Shown here: piece by piece, positions 9,031-17,802 of the stretch
Layout: each line of letters begins with the position of its first letter
Numbering within the stretch: position 1 is the first letter of the stretch
Origin: Candidatus Paralachnospira caecorum
GTDB taxonomy: Bacteria > Bacillota > Clostridia > Lachnospirales > Lachnospiraceae
Length of the DNA: 64,000 nucleotides
Direction of reading: 5' to 3'
NCBI GenBank assembly: GCA_904379015.1
Contig: CAJFHG010000001.1
Span: forward strand, 62,001 to 126,000
Notes under the pieces: model-generated
Databases searched by the model: none
What the model was told of the DNA's origin: nothing
Seen by the model: only the letters and a program-made list of their open reading frames with translations
Translations under genes and position numbers: made by a program

Positions 9031-9059
9031 TCAGGATATCAGAAATCAGAGGTGAGAAG

Positions 9060-9632
9060 ATGTTTTCAGACCTGCACACTTCTATCAGCCGTCTGTCCAT
9101 CGAATTCTGCCGGGCAGAAGAACAGCCCTTGGAACTATTGAAGGAACCGTGCATTTCCAGTTTACCGAATATGCCTGCATCCGGGTCCTCCTGGAAATGA
9201 TGGTGATCGAATATGCCCATCGGCAGGAGTACACCCAGTCCATGCTGTTTTCTTTTGCTTCCGCCTTTTTTCTGCAGGCCGTGAGATACGGCCGCGCCGC
9301 CGGACAGCTCTGCGACGCTGAACCGCTTTCCGACCGGCTTCTCCGGTACATAGAGGATCATTCCGACACCGTGACCCTGAAAGCGCTCTCCGACCGTTTT
9401 TTCTATCAGCCGGGTTATCTGTCGGCCCTGATCAAGCGGAAATTCGGAAAGTCCTTTACTGCCCTTTTATCGGACCAGAGAATGAAAAAAGGAGGCATCC
9501 TTTTAAAGAATACCTCCCTGTCCGTAGAAGAAATCGCGCGCGATCGGCTACAGCAATGTCAGCAGCTTTTACCGCTGCTTCCGGAAATACTACCATATGT
9601 CGCCGCGGGAATACGCAGAACGGTATTCCTGA
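9060..9632 (+). pseudogene. AraC-family regulator remnant, truncated and frameshifted
   Basis: One of the few plus-strand genes. A GTG-started frame at 9149 gives FTEYACIRVLLEMMVIEYAHR, the end of an AraC cupin region, followed by the first helix-turn-helix (LKALSDRFFYQPGYLSALIKRKFGKS). The second helix-turn-helix is in another frame: IGYSNVSSFYRCFRKYY..MSPREYAERYS, ending at 9632. The switch falls in a (CG)4 run near 9536-9543, so gain or loss of bases there explains it. The N-terminus is also short: the ATG at 9060 reads MFSDLHTSISRL and stops in its own frame, and most of the sensor domain is missing. A sequencing error could explain the frameshift but not the short N-terminus. Confidence 0.7.
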
Positions 9633-9641
9633 AAGGGGCGC

Positions 9642-11882
9642 TTATCCAAACAATTCCCGCATCGGCTTCCAGTACTCCGAAAGAAGACTGTCCGTATATA
9701 CGGTGTTGTTGATCTTCAGCTTTTCATTTCTGTCGCGGACAAATCCCCAGTGCAGGCCGTGAAGCGCCGCGTACTGTTTAAAAGCTTCAAATTTGTTTTC
9801 CGCCTGCAGGTCCCTGTTTTTGCTCCTGACGCCCTGCCTGGCGGTCTGTTCCCCGCCTTTTGTCTCTATGATCCAGATCTCGCCGTTTTTCTTTCTGACA
9901 ATATAGTCAGGATAAAACAGCCACTGTTTCCGGAACGCGTCCAGATAGACAACGGAAAAATACTGCTGCCCTGAGTCGCCGTTTTTATAGACCCAGTCGA
10001 TGAACTGTTTGCGTTCCTCGCAGTAATGTTCAAACAGCCGCTCGCATTTGGACCGGATTCCTTCCACCACCATGGCCGAAGAATACCCCCGGTAAACATT
10101 GGTTTCCATCTCCTCCACATCCGGTTCATCGGGATCAAACCGGCACAGCTCCTGTGCAGGGATCCGGAAAACGGCCGTCTTCACGCCGGGGATCGTCATC
10201 TGCTTCGCCATACGGGCCGTAGCCTTTCTCAGATCATCCCTCAGCATTTTCTCATTGTTGATCACAAAGGCATAATAAGAGGCCGTGTCCAGTGCCAGAA
10301 GCTTCCGGGGGCTCCGGACCTTTTCCCGGAACAGCCGCTCCAGGACCACTCTGGTCTTCTGGGCCGTCATACCGACCGCCCTTTTGATCGCGTCCACCGA
10401 ATGGAGCAGATCGATGCCGTTGGTATGGGTGCTGACCACCCTTCCGGTCGGCAGATACGTCCCCTGGCTGGCATCCAGAACAGAGTCGGTCCGGACAAAT
10501 TTTCCCTCTCTCTGGCGGCCGATGATCTCCCGGCCGAACCGGTATCCGGCGCCTTCCAGCCGGAGCATGTTGTCTGCTTTATCCCCTGTCAGTCCGTAAG
10601 CTTCTGTCAGATACTGATGGACCGCGAAAAAGGTTTCCCGTTCGCCCAGTCCGTCCAGATCCCGGCTGCGCAGCTGTTTCTCCAGGGCAAATCCGCCGCA
10701 TTCCTCCTTTAAAAATACCCGGCGGACTTCAAAGGCCTGGCTCTGGGAAGCCTTGATGCTCTCCTTGTATTTTTCGTCAAAGGTATAAAGATAGCAGAAA
10801 TCCAGAAGATCCACATCGTAATGTCTGGCCTCCGGCATGCGGCGGATTCTTCCGATCGTCTGGATCTCAAATTCCTCCGACATGTGCTCCCGCAGCTTGA
10901 CCAGGATCTTTGCCCTCGGACAGTCCCACCCGGTCGCGATTGCCTGTTTCATCAGCAGAAAAACCGGTTCCGCGGAAGGATCCGTAATATGCTCCAGATT
11001 GATCTTGTCGCCTGAATCACTCATCCATTTGGCAGCCAGCCGGTTTTCATACGTATATCCCATTCCGGCCAGCTTGTCTTCCACCGACGCGATCAGCCTG
11101 TCTGAAGAATTCGGAAACTGAATGATGCAGAGCGGGCGGATCCTTCCCGTTTTCCCGCCCTGTTCCGCGTAAGCCTGCGCGATCTGCCTGCGCTTTCTGT
11201 CGGCCAGTTCGATCAGATATCCGTGCTCACTGTCAAACTCCCCATGATAATCCACATCTTCATTGATATACAGGGCCTTCGTGATCAGCCCCGAGGAGAT
11301 CACGTCCATCTCATCGATCTCATAATATTCTCCGTCTCTGCTGGTCTTTGCCGTGGCGGAAACGCGGATGATGTGTTCCGCGCAGAAAGCCTGAATGACA
11401 TCATTGGCCTTTTTGGTATCATTGGAATGCTCTTCATCAATGATGATCATATACTGAAGACCTTTCCTCCGCCCTTCCGCGATACGGTCAAAGAGATTTT
11501 CCCGTTCGCTTTCGCTGATTGCCCGGTTTCCCTTTTTGGTAACCAGTTCCCAGTTGATAAAGGTCGTACTGCCCGCCTCAAAGCCGGACAGGATCGCGTC
11601 GGACAGATCCTTTGTGTCCGCCCCCGGCAGAAGCTGCTCCATCTTCCTGCGGCTCTGTTCCTCCAGATTTCCTTTTCCCGGACAGAGCCAGATGAAAGCA
11701 GTCCGGCCATTGACCAGGGTCAGATATTTATCTATATAATCGATCAGGATCACCGTCTTTCCCGCCCCTGTGGGCGCTTTTACGGTGATCGTCCGGGCAC
11801 TGTCCTCCCGTGCCGTGACATCCAGCAGCCACAGAGAACAGTCCTCCTGAAATTCAAACAAGCCATTGGGAAGACGAATCAT
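9642..11882 (-). CDS. res: Type III restriction enzyme, Res subunit (helicase-endonuclease)
   Basis: A 746-residue protein with superfamily-2 helicase motifs: APTGAGKT at residues 36-43, DEEH at 149-152, ATGWDCPRAKILV and the motif VI-like QTIGRIRRMP. The C-terminus has a PD-(D/E)xK nuclease pattern (PDYIVRKK .. IWIIETKGG). It would move along DNA after recognition by Mod and cut near unmethylated sites in pairs. It overlaps mod by 4 nt (ATGA), the standard coupled mod-res order. It is shorter than many Res subunits but all motifs I looked for are present. Confidence 0.9.
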   Translation of the reverse strand: MIRLPNGLFEFQEDCSLWLLDVTAREDSARTITVKAPTGAGKTVILIDYIDKYLTLVNGRTAFIWLCPGKGNLEEQSRRKMEQLLPGADTKDLSDAILSGFEAGSTTFINWELVTKKGNRAISESERENLFDRIAEGRRKGLQYMIIIDEEHSNDTKKANDVIQAFCAEHIIRVSATAKTSRDGEYYEIDEMDVISSGLITKALYINEDVDYHGEFDSEHGYLIELADRKRRQIAQAYAEQGGKTGRIRPLCIIQFPNSSDRLIASVEDKLAGMGYTYENRLAAKWMSDSGDKINLEHITDPSAEPVFLLMKQAIATGWDCPRAKILVKLREHMSEEFEIQTIGRIRRMPEARHYDVDLLDFCYLYTFDEKYKESIKASQSQAFEVRRVFLKEECGGFALEKQLRSRDLDGLGERETFFAVHQYLTEAYGLTGDKADNMLRLEGAGYRFGREIIGRQREGKFVRTDSVLDASQGTYLPTGRVVSTHTNGIDLLHSVDAIKRAVGMTAQKTRVVLERLFREKVRSPRKLLALDTASYYAFVINNEKMLRDDLRKATARMAKQMTIPGVKTAVFRIPAQELCRFDPDEPDVEEMETNVYRGYSSAMVVEGIRSKCERLFEHYCEERKQFIDWVYKNGDSGQQYFSVVYLDAFRKQWLFYPDYIVRKKNGEIWIIETKGGEQTARQGVRSKNRDLQAENKFEAFKQYAALHGLHWGFVRDRNEKLKINNTVYTDSLLSEYWKPMRELFG

Positions 11883-13525
11883 CTTTCTCCTACCTCCATC
11901 AGTTCAGTCTCATAAAAACAGTCCGGCACTATATGCGTCTGGATTTCCCGTTCTTTCAGTGCCTGCTCCTGCTCGAGGGTCAGCAGCACGTCCGCGGACA
12001 GATAAAGGTTCCGGCACAGCTCCAGCCGGTCCGGATCCCCAAACAGCGCGTCCGCCTCTTCATCGGTCAGAATCAGGGGTTCTGTCCTGCTGTCAAAGAT
12101 TCTGCCTGTTTTCAGCTGGATCAGCTCCTTTATGTGGGGAAGAAGCGCGCTGCCCGCGTTCGTTTCCGGATCAGCCGGACATTTTTCGGCAAATCCGGCC
12201 CTGTAATATTTGAGGTTAACGGGAATTCCCTCTGAATATATGGTTCCGTCCGGCCGCACGCCCGTTATGACCGTTCTGAGCCGGGGCCACGTCACGCTGC
12301 CGCATATGCCGCCTTCATCGTTGGTGCACAAAATAAACTGTCTGTGTCCGCCGTCCTCCCGGTTGAGCTCCAGCACTGCCTGTCCCGTCGTTCCGGATCC
12401 CGCGAAAAAGTCCAGCACCACCGCGTCCTGATCCGCCACTTCCAGACACCGCCTGACCAGTTCGACCGGTTTGGGATTGTCAAACAGTCCCGCCTTTCCC
12501 AGGATCATCTCCAGATCCTTGCTGGCCTTGCTGTTTTCGGGCAGATCATCCCACAGCGTATCAATCCGCTTTCCCTCATTTTTCCGTTCATTCCAGTAAT
12601 CCTTCACGCGGAGGGACCGGCCGCTCAGCACCAGACGGCCGTCATTTTCCAGCGCCTTGATCTTCTCGTACCGCATCCGCCAGCCCTTGGGAGGGCACTT
12701 CCAGACCTTACCATTGTTATCCACATAATCGTAGGTGGTGTCCGGTCCGGGATCCCGGGGCTTCTGCAGACTGACGGTCTGGTAACGGCCCCGGCCGTCA
12801 TGATCGTCTTTATTGTAAAGCTTCTGGGAGGAATCCGCCAGAGGCTTGTAGGCCGGATTCAGACTGTACCCGCCGCTTTTGGCATACAGCAGCACATATT
12901 CCGTATTAACTGTGAACTTATCCTTTTCCGTTTTGCCGCTGGAGTTCCGCTTCCAGACAAAAAGATTGATGAAGCCGGATTCTCCGAAGATCTCGTCACA
13001 GAGCATCTTCAGCTGGGCGACCTCATTGTCGTCAATGGAAATAAACAAAAGCCCCTTCTTTGAAAGAAGCTCTCTGGCAGCCAGAAGGCGTTTTCCCATA
13101 AAAGACAGCCATTTGGAGTGACGGAATCCGTCCTCTGCCGCCACATAATTGTCATCGTATATGAAATCGGTCTTTCCCCTGTTGTAGGGAGGATCGATAT
13201 AGATCAGGTCCACCCTTCCACTGTGGGTTTTTTCCAGCAGCCTCAGGCTGTGCAGATTGTCTCCCTCCAGAAGAAAATGAACAGGAAGATCCGCTCCGCT
13301 GATGATTTCTTTTCCGGCATCCTCCGTCCATACGGGAATGCCCTGCTTCATTTCCACATCCGCCCGCTCTTCATGTTCCTCCCAGACAAGCCCGTACTTT
13401 TTGGCCGTGAGGGCGTTTTCAATCTCACTGATGGCCGCCAGTGATTCATCGTCTGTGTGCTCCTTGCGGATCCTGTCCAGGAAGCCAAGCATTTTCTGAC
13501 GTCTGAGCTGTGATAAATTGGGCAT
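11879..13525 (-). CDS. mod: Type III DNA adenine methyltransferase, Mod subunit
   Basis: A 548-residue beta-class N6-adenine methyltransferase. The catalytic DPPY motif (IYIDPPYN, residues 111-114) precedes the SAM-binding FAGSGTT (about 374-380), with the likely target recognition region between them (~200-340). It methylates one strand of an asymmetric site, gives Res its specificity and protects the host. The start is the ATG at 13525 with AGAGGA ~8 nt upstream; a longer frame to 13585 adds 20 residues without a ribosome site. No simple repeat tract of the phase-variable mod type is visible at the 5' end. Confidence 0.92.
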   Translation of the reverse strand: MPNLSQLRRQKMLGFLDRIRKEHTDDESLAAISEIENALTAKKYGLVWEEHEERADVEMKQGIPVWTEDAGKEIISGADLPVHFLLEGDNLHSLRLLEKTHSGRVDLIYIDPPYNRGKTDFIYDDNYVAAEDGFRHSKWLSFMGKRLLAARELLSKKGLLFISIDDNEVAQLKMLCDEIFGESGFINLFVWKRNSSGKTEKDKFTVNTEYVLLYAKSGGYSLNPAYKPLADSSQKLYNKDDHDGRGRYQTVSLQKPRDPGPDTTYDYVDNNGKVWKCPPKGWRMRYEKIKALENDGRLVLSGRSLRVKDYWNERKNEGKRIDTLWDDLPENSKASKDLEMILGKAGLFDNPKPVELVRRCLEVADQDAVVLDFFAGSGTTGQAVLELNREDGGHRQFILCTNDEGGICGSVTWPRLRTVITGVRPDGTIYSEGIPVNLKYYRAGFAEKCPADPETNAGSALLPHIKELIQLKTGRIFDSRTEPLILTDEEADALFGDPDRLELCRNLYLSADVLLTLEQEQALKEREIQTHIVPDCFYETELMEVGER

Positions 13526-13611
13526 TCTGTTCTTCCTCTCTTCCTTTTTCAGGCATGCGTCCCGGACATTTTCCGGAATGAACAAGCCTGCAGATCATGC
13601 GCAACGGTTCT

Positions 13612-13620
13612 ATTTTACCA
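13612..13620 (-). promoter_or_regulatory. Extended -10 promoter of mod-res
   Basis: On the minus strand TGG-TAAAAT forms an extended -10 about 90 nt before the mod start; no clear -35 is seen. The gap also contains the hairpin after copA. Confidence 0.4.
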
Positions 13621-13669
13621 TAAGGCGCGGAACAATTCCATCAGATCTTCTTCAGACGGATTCACACAA

Positions 13670-13720
13670 TGAAAGCGGCACAGGAATCATCTGCCTGACG
13701 GTTCCCATGCCGCTTTTTCA
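13670..13720. terminator. Hairpin between copA and mod, probably a terminator
   Basis: AAAGCGGCA..GGAA pairs with TTCC..TGCCGCTTT around a ~15-nt loop. The better T-rich flank (TTTTTCATGTTTTT) lies on the plus strand; on the minus strand, where copA would need it, only TTTCATT follows. It may act in both directions. Confidence 0.5.
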
Positions 13721-13752
13721 TGTTTTTAAATGCTGACCCGATTATTGACTGA

Positions 13753-13962
13753 TTACCGGATCTCCAGCACCTTGTAATCCTGATCCTCCACGGCCTTTTT
13801 CAGCACCTCATCGGCCACGTCCTCTTTCAGCGTAACTTCTGCCGTGCCTGCCTCATGGCTGACCCTCGCCTCTTCCACGCCGGGAAGCGCCTCCAGGGAT
13901 TTCTTGACCCTTGCCTCACAGTGTCCGCACATCATACCTTCGATTTTCATTGTTTTTACCAT
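13753..13962 (-). CDS. Possible stand-alone CopZ copper chaperone from an internal start in copA
   Basis: Within copA an in-frame ATG at 13962 is preceded by AAGGAG with a 9-nt spacer, as good as any real start in this window. Starting there gives a 69-residue protein, [15 protein letters not shown]..., the size and shape of CopZ, with the CxxC copper site at about residues 12-15. So the gene could make both a long ATPase and a free chaperone. The linker before it is almost all Lys, as expected where two genes have fused. This is inference from the ribosome site; expression is not shown. Confidence 0.5.
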   Translation of the reverse strand: MVKTMKIEGMMCGHCEARVKKSLEALPGVEEARVSHEAGTAEVTLKEDVADEVLKKAVEDQDYKVLEIR

Positions 13963-16278
13963 GGCTTTTTTCTCCTTTTTCTGTTTTACTTTTCTTTTTT
14001 TATCTTTTGATGCGTTCCTGATGTTGAAAAAATTCAGCCTCAGCGCATTGGAAACAACACAGACGCTCGACAGACTCATCGCCGCCGCCCCGAACATGGG
14101 ATTCAGCTTCCAGCCGAACAGCGGGATCCATACTCCTGCCGCGAGGGGAATTCCGATCACATTATAGAAAAAGGCCCAGAACAGGTTCTCATGGATATTT
14201 CTCAGAGTCGCCCGGCTTAACCGGATGGCTGCCGGCACATCGCTGAGCCTGCTGTGCATTAGCACCACATCTGCCGCGTCAATGGCAATGTCGGTGCCGG
14301 CCCCGATGGCAATGCCGATATCCGCCCTGGTAAGGGCCGGCGCATCGTTGATGCCATCGCCCACCATCACGACCTTTCCCTTTTTCTTCAGAGAACGGAT
14401 GACGCTTTCCTTTCCGTCGGGAAGGACCCCCGCGATCACCTCGTCCACACCGGCCTGTTTTCCAATGGCCTTTGCGGTCCGCTCGTTGTCCCCGGTCAGC
14501 ATGACCACATGGATGCCCATATTCTGAAGCTCTTTTACGGCCTGCGGGCTGTCTTCCTTGATCACATCGGCCACCGCGATGATTCCCGCGAGCGCTCCGC
14601 CTTTCATGAACAGAAGCGGCGTCTTTCCTGCCTCAGCCAGCGTCTCCGCCTGCTTTTTCATCTGCTCCGGAACGTCGGTCCGGCTGCTGATATAGTTCAT
14701 ACTTCCGCCCGCCAGCTCCTCGCCGTCCAGCATGGCGGAAAGGCCGTTTCCGGGAAGCGCCTGAAAGTCCGCAACTTCCTCTGCCGTCAGCCCCCTCTCC
14801 TGTCCTTTCAGAAGAATTGCCCTGGCAAGGGGATGCTCACTTTTGCTTTCCAGGGACAGCGCGTCCTGCAGAAGCGCCTCCTCCGTAAATCCCTCTGCCG
14901 GAAGGATATCTGTCACCTTCGGCTCTCCGCTGGTGATCGTGCCGGTCTTATCCAGCGCCACGATCTGAGTCTTTCCTGTCTCTTCCAGGGATACCGCCGT
15001 CTTAAATAAAATGCCGTTTTTCGCGCCCATTCCATTGCCCACCATGATCGCGACCGGCGTGGCGAGTCCCAGAGCGCAGGGACAGCTGATGACCAGAACG
15101 GAAATTCCTCTCGCGAGGGCGTATCCGAAGGTCTGCCCTGCCAGGAGCCATACCAGGATCGTCACCACGGCGATGGAGATCACAGCCGGAACAAAAATCC
15201 CGGACACTTTATCCGCCACCTTGGCAATGGGGGCCTTCGTGGCGGCCGCGTCGCTGACCATACGGATGATCTGGGAAAGAGTGGTGTCCTCTCCGACCCT
15301 CATCGCTTCACATTTGATAAATCCGGACTGGTTGACCGTGGCTGCCGAGACCAGATCTCCCTCTGCCTTGTCGACGGGAATACTCTCGCCTGTCAGCGCT
15401 GACTCGTTGACTGCGCTGCTTCCTTCTATGATCATACCATCTACCGGTATATTTTCGCCAGGCCGGACCACAAAAATGTCGCCTTTTTTTACCTGCTCGA
15501 TGGGAACCGTCACTTCAGCGCCGTTTTTCATGATCACAGCCGTCTTCGGCGCCAGCTTCATCAGACTCTTCAGGGCATCTGTCGTCTTGCCCTTTGATCG
15601 CGCCTCCAGCATCTTTCCAACGGTGATCAGAGCAAGGATCATAGCCGCCGACTCAAAATAGAATTCGTGCATATAGGTCATAACCCCTGCCATATCGCCC
15701 TTCATCTGGGCATCTGTCATGGCAAACAGCGCGTAAACGCTCCATACATAGGAAGCGCCGGACCCGAGCGCCACCAGAGTGTCCATATTGGGAGCCCTGT
15801 GGATCAGCCCTTTCAATCCGCTTATGAAAAACTTCTGATTGATGACCATCACGATCGTGGTCAGCAGCAGCTGCAGAATCCCCATCGCCACATGGTTCTC
15901 AGCAAAGAACGCGGGAACCGGCCAGCCCCACATCATATGTCCCATGGAGAAATACATCAGAATGATCAGGAAACCCACCGACGCGATCAGCCGCCGCTTC
16001 AGCACAGGAGTTTCCCTGTCCTTCAGGGCATCCTCATCCGCTGCCATGCTGCGGGCGGCGCCTCCGGCTTCTTCCGCCGCGCCCTTTACCGCCGCTCCGT
16101 ATCCGGCTTCCTCCACCGCTTCAATGATATCCTGAGGAGACGCGCTTCCTTCCACACCCATGGAATTGGTCAGCAGACTGACCGAACAGGAATCAACCCC
16201 GGGAACCCTGGATACGGCCTTTTCCACCCGGCTCGCGCAGGCGGCGCAGCTCATGCCTGTCACTGTATACTGTTCCAT
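13753..16278 (-). CDS. copA: Copper-exporting P1B-type ATPase with C-terminal CopZ-like domain
   Basis: An 841-residue inner-membrane Cu(I) efflux ATPase. Order: N-terminal HMA metal-binding domain (GMSCAAC, residues 8-14), paired helices with a Met/His-rich loop ([10 protein letters not shown]), A-domain TGES, the membrane CPCALG copper motif, DKTGT phosphorylation site, HP motif SEHPLA and [10 protein letters not shown]. After the last helices a Lys-rich linker leads to a second HMA domain (GMMCGHC) at the extreme C-terminus, an unusual place. A strong internal ribosome site precedes that domain (separate entry). GGAGGT lies ~8 nt before the ATG. Control is probably by a CsoR-type repressor. 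Confidence 0.95.
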   Translation of the reverse strand: MEQYTVTGMSCAACASRVEKAVSRVPGVDSCSVSLLTNSMGVEGSASPQDIIEAVEEAGYGAAVKGAAEEAGGAARSMAADEDALKDRETPVLKRRLIASVGFLIILMYFSMGHMMWGWPVPAFFAENHVAMGILQLLLTTIVMVINQKFFISGLKGLIHRAPNMDTLVALGSGASYVWSVYALFAMTDAQMKGDMAGVMTYMHEFYFESAAMILALITVGKMLEARSKGKTTDALKSLMKLAPKTAVIMKNGAEVTVPIEQVKKGDIFVVRPGENIPVDGMIIEGSSAVNESALTGESIPVDKAEGDLVSAATVNQSGFIKCEAMRVGEDTTLSQIIRMVSDAAATKAPIAKVADKVSGIFVPAVISIAVVTILVWLLAGQTFGYALARGISVLVISCPCALGLATPVAIMVGNGMGAKNGILFKTAVSLEETGKTQIVALDKTGTITSGEPKVTDILPAEGFTEEALLQDALSLESKSEHPLARAILLKGQERGLTAEEVADFQALPGNGLSAMLDGEELAGGSMNYISSRTDVPEQMKKQAETLAEAGKTPLLFMKGGALAGIIAVADVIKEDSPQAVKELQNMGIHVVMLTGDNERTAKAIGKQAGVDEVIAGVLPDGKESVIRSLKKKGKVVMVGDGINDAPALTRADIGIAIGAGTDIAIDAADVVLMHSRLSDVPAAIRLSRATLRNIHENLFWAFFYNVIGIPLAAGVWIPLFGWKLNPMFGAAAMSLSSVCVVSNALRLNFFNIRNASKDKKRKVKQKKEKKAMVKTMKIEGMMCGHCEARVKKSLEALPGVEEARVSHEAGTAEVTLKEDVADEVLKKAVEDQDYKVLEIR

Positions 16279-16319
16279 TCCAACTTACCTCCCTCATTGT
16301 TTTCTCATCTTTCCCTGTC

Positions 16320-16348
16320 ATTATATACCCCTACCAGGTATATGTCAA
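16320..16348 (-). promoter_or_regulatory. copA promoter with CsoR-like operator
   Basis: TTGACA (16343-16348) and TATAAT (16320-16325) are spaced by 17 bp on the minus strand. The spacer holds an inverted repeat, ATACCCCTACCAGGTAT (16325-16341, plus strand), resembling known Firmicutes CsoR operators. Binding there would block RNA polymerase until Cu(I) releases the repressor. No csoR gene is in the window. Confidence 0.75.
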
Positions 16349-16395
16349 TAGTATTTTGAAAGGAAACAGGATGAAACAGCGCATTGAGTGCCACA

Positions 16396-17673
16396 TTATG
16401 CCGCCGCATCCAGCATGGTCTCCAGAAAGATCCCATATCCTTTTGTGGGATCCTGGACAAATACATGGGTCACCGCACCCACCACTTTTCCTTCCTGGAT
16501 AATGGGACTTCCGCTGAGTCCCTGCACGATGCCGCCGGTCAGATCCAGAAGCTCCGGATCTGTCACCTGAATGACCAGGCCCTTATTGCTGTCTGTGGTA
16601 ATATCCGCCTTGATGATCTCAATGTCATACTCTTTGATCTCGCCGTCCGCGCAGCAGCGGATCACAGCCGGCCCCAGCTTTACATCCTGCTTATATCCCA
16701 CAGGCAGCGCATCCTCCGCTTTCAGCCCCCAGCTGGAAAGCTCCGTATGGCCAAAGACCCCGGCCTCTGTATTCCGGATGACTTCTCCCTGATCGGCCTC
16801 ACTGTAGACAATGGTTCCGAGAAGCGATCCCGGCTCCCCCGCCCTGCCTTTGATCACATCCTGTATCTGCGCTTTCTGGAGCGTCCCGCCGGAGACCTCC
16901 AGCCGCTGTCCTGTGTCCGTATCGCTCATGGCATGGCCCAGAGCGCCGAAGTTTCCGTTTTCATCCATATAAGTCAGGGTGCCGATCCCCTGGGCGTCGT
17001 CTCTGACCCAGATGCCGGCCTTGACGCTCCCGTCGCTGGTCGTGACTGCCTCCACCTCTGTCTCGATGACCTCGCCGCCTCTGCGCAGCTTCAGGCTGCA
17101 GGGAGCTTCTCCTCCCTCGGAGATTACCTCAATCAGCTTCTCCTTGTCAGAAACCCTTTCCCCATTTGCTTCCAGAATGTAATCCCCTGACTGGATGATC
17201 CCGGCAGCCGGCTCAACCTGATTTCCCTCATCGTCCGTCAGGGTGCTGGTGCCGACCACCATCACGCCGTCCGTTTCCAGATAGAGACCGACAGAGGCTC
17301 CGCACGGGATCACGGACCGGGATTCTACCACATCCACCTGGATTTCCCGCAGCGGGATCCAGCCAAACAGCTTAAATGCCATATCATAGCTTCCCAGCGA
17401 GGTTCCCTCCACCGTAACGGCTCCGTCGGTGCTGATCTTGACCGCTCCCTCCGGAATATTGGAAACACTGCCCAAAAGCACCTCTTCGCTTTCCGTTTCC
17501 AGGGTACTGCCCTTTGGGAGAGAAAACTGAAAGGTTCCCTCTTCTCCGACCACCACACGAATTTTTGCAGGAATCTGGTGCCGGATATAATAATAAGAGA
17601 ACAAACAGGTAAAAATAATCATGAACCATATAAATCCAATCAGGATCTGTCTGTATTTCTGCTTCCGTGTCAT
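16396..17673 (-). CDS. spoIVB: SpoIVB serine peptidase
   Basis: A 425-residue sporulation signalling protease (family S55) made in the forespore and acting in the intermembrane space to trigger pro-sigma-K processing. It has one N-terminal membrane segment (about 8-28), a PDZ domain (about 120-205) and a C-terminal peptidase domain with catalytic His in GALGHAMSD and Ser in LSGSPI. GGAGG stands 7 nt before the ATG. It follows recN, as in Bacillus, but spo0A is displaced. Its promoter matches sigma-G. Confidence 0.95.
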   Translation of the reverse strand: MTRKQKYRQILIGFIWFMIIFTCLFSYYYIRHQIPAKIRVVVGEEGTFQFSLPKGSTLETESEEVLLGSVSNIPEGAVKISTDGAVTVEGTSLGSYDMAFKLFGWIPLREIQVDVVESRSVIPCGASVGLYLETDGVMVVGTSTLTDDEGNQVEPAAGIIQSGDYILEANGERVSDKEKLIEVISEGGEAPCSLKLRRGGEVIETEVEAVTTSDGSVKAGIWVRDDAQGIGTLTYMDENGNFGALGHAMSDTDTGQRLEVSGGTLQKAQIQDVIKGRAGEPGSLLGTIVYSEADQGEVIRNTEAGVFGHTELSSWGLKAEDALPVGYKQDVKLGPAVIRCCADGEIKEYDIEIIKADITTDSNKGLVIQVTDPELLDLTGGIVQGLSGSPIIQEGKVVGAVTHVFVQDPTKGYGIFLETMLDAAA

Positions 17674-17713
17674 GGCGCGCCTCCGTACTTTTCAGATTTT
17701 TAAATTCTCCTTT

Positions 17714-17743
17714 TAGTATGGGGCAAAAAATAAAAGGCCATAC
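17714..17743 (-). promoter_or_regulatory. Sigma-G-type promoter of spoIVB
   Basis: On the minus strand GTATG (17739-17743) and CATACTA (17714-17720) are 18 bp apart, matching the sigma-G pattern gHATR-N17/18-CATnHTA. Forespore expression of spoIVB is known in Bacillus. The -35 abuts the recN terminator. Confidence 0.65.
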
Positions 17744-17746
17744 AAA

Positions 17747-17797
17747 AGAGCCGTCTTCCGGACCGCGGTAATTTTTTCCCTGGCCCGATACGGCTCT
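17747..17797 (-). terminator. Intrinsic terminator after recN
   Basis: AGAGCCGT and ACGGCTCT close a large hairpin with further G/C pairing inside, followed on the minus strand by TTTTGTATGGCCTTTTATTTTTT. It separates the housekeeping operon from spoIVB. Confidence 0.75.
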
Positions 17798-17802
17798 ACA
17801 AT

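Noticed and set aside
9536..9543. Phase-variable switch in the AraC remnant
   Set aside because: Only four CG units and the sensor domain is missing anyway, so decay is simpler; kept only as a checkable possibility.
11879..13525. Phase-variable mod gene
   Set aside because: No simple repeat tract is visible in or before the gene.
9060..16278. Prophage or integrative element between spoIVB and spo0A
   Set aside because: No integrase, transposase, phage gene or flanking direct repeats were seen; only the change in gene order supports an insertion.
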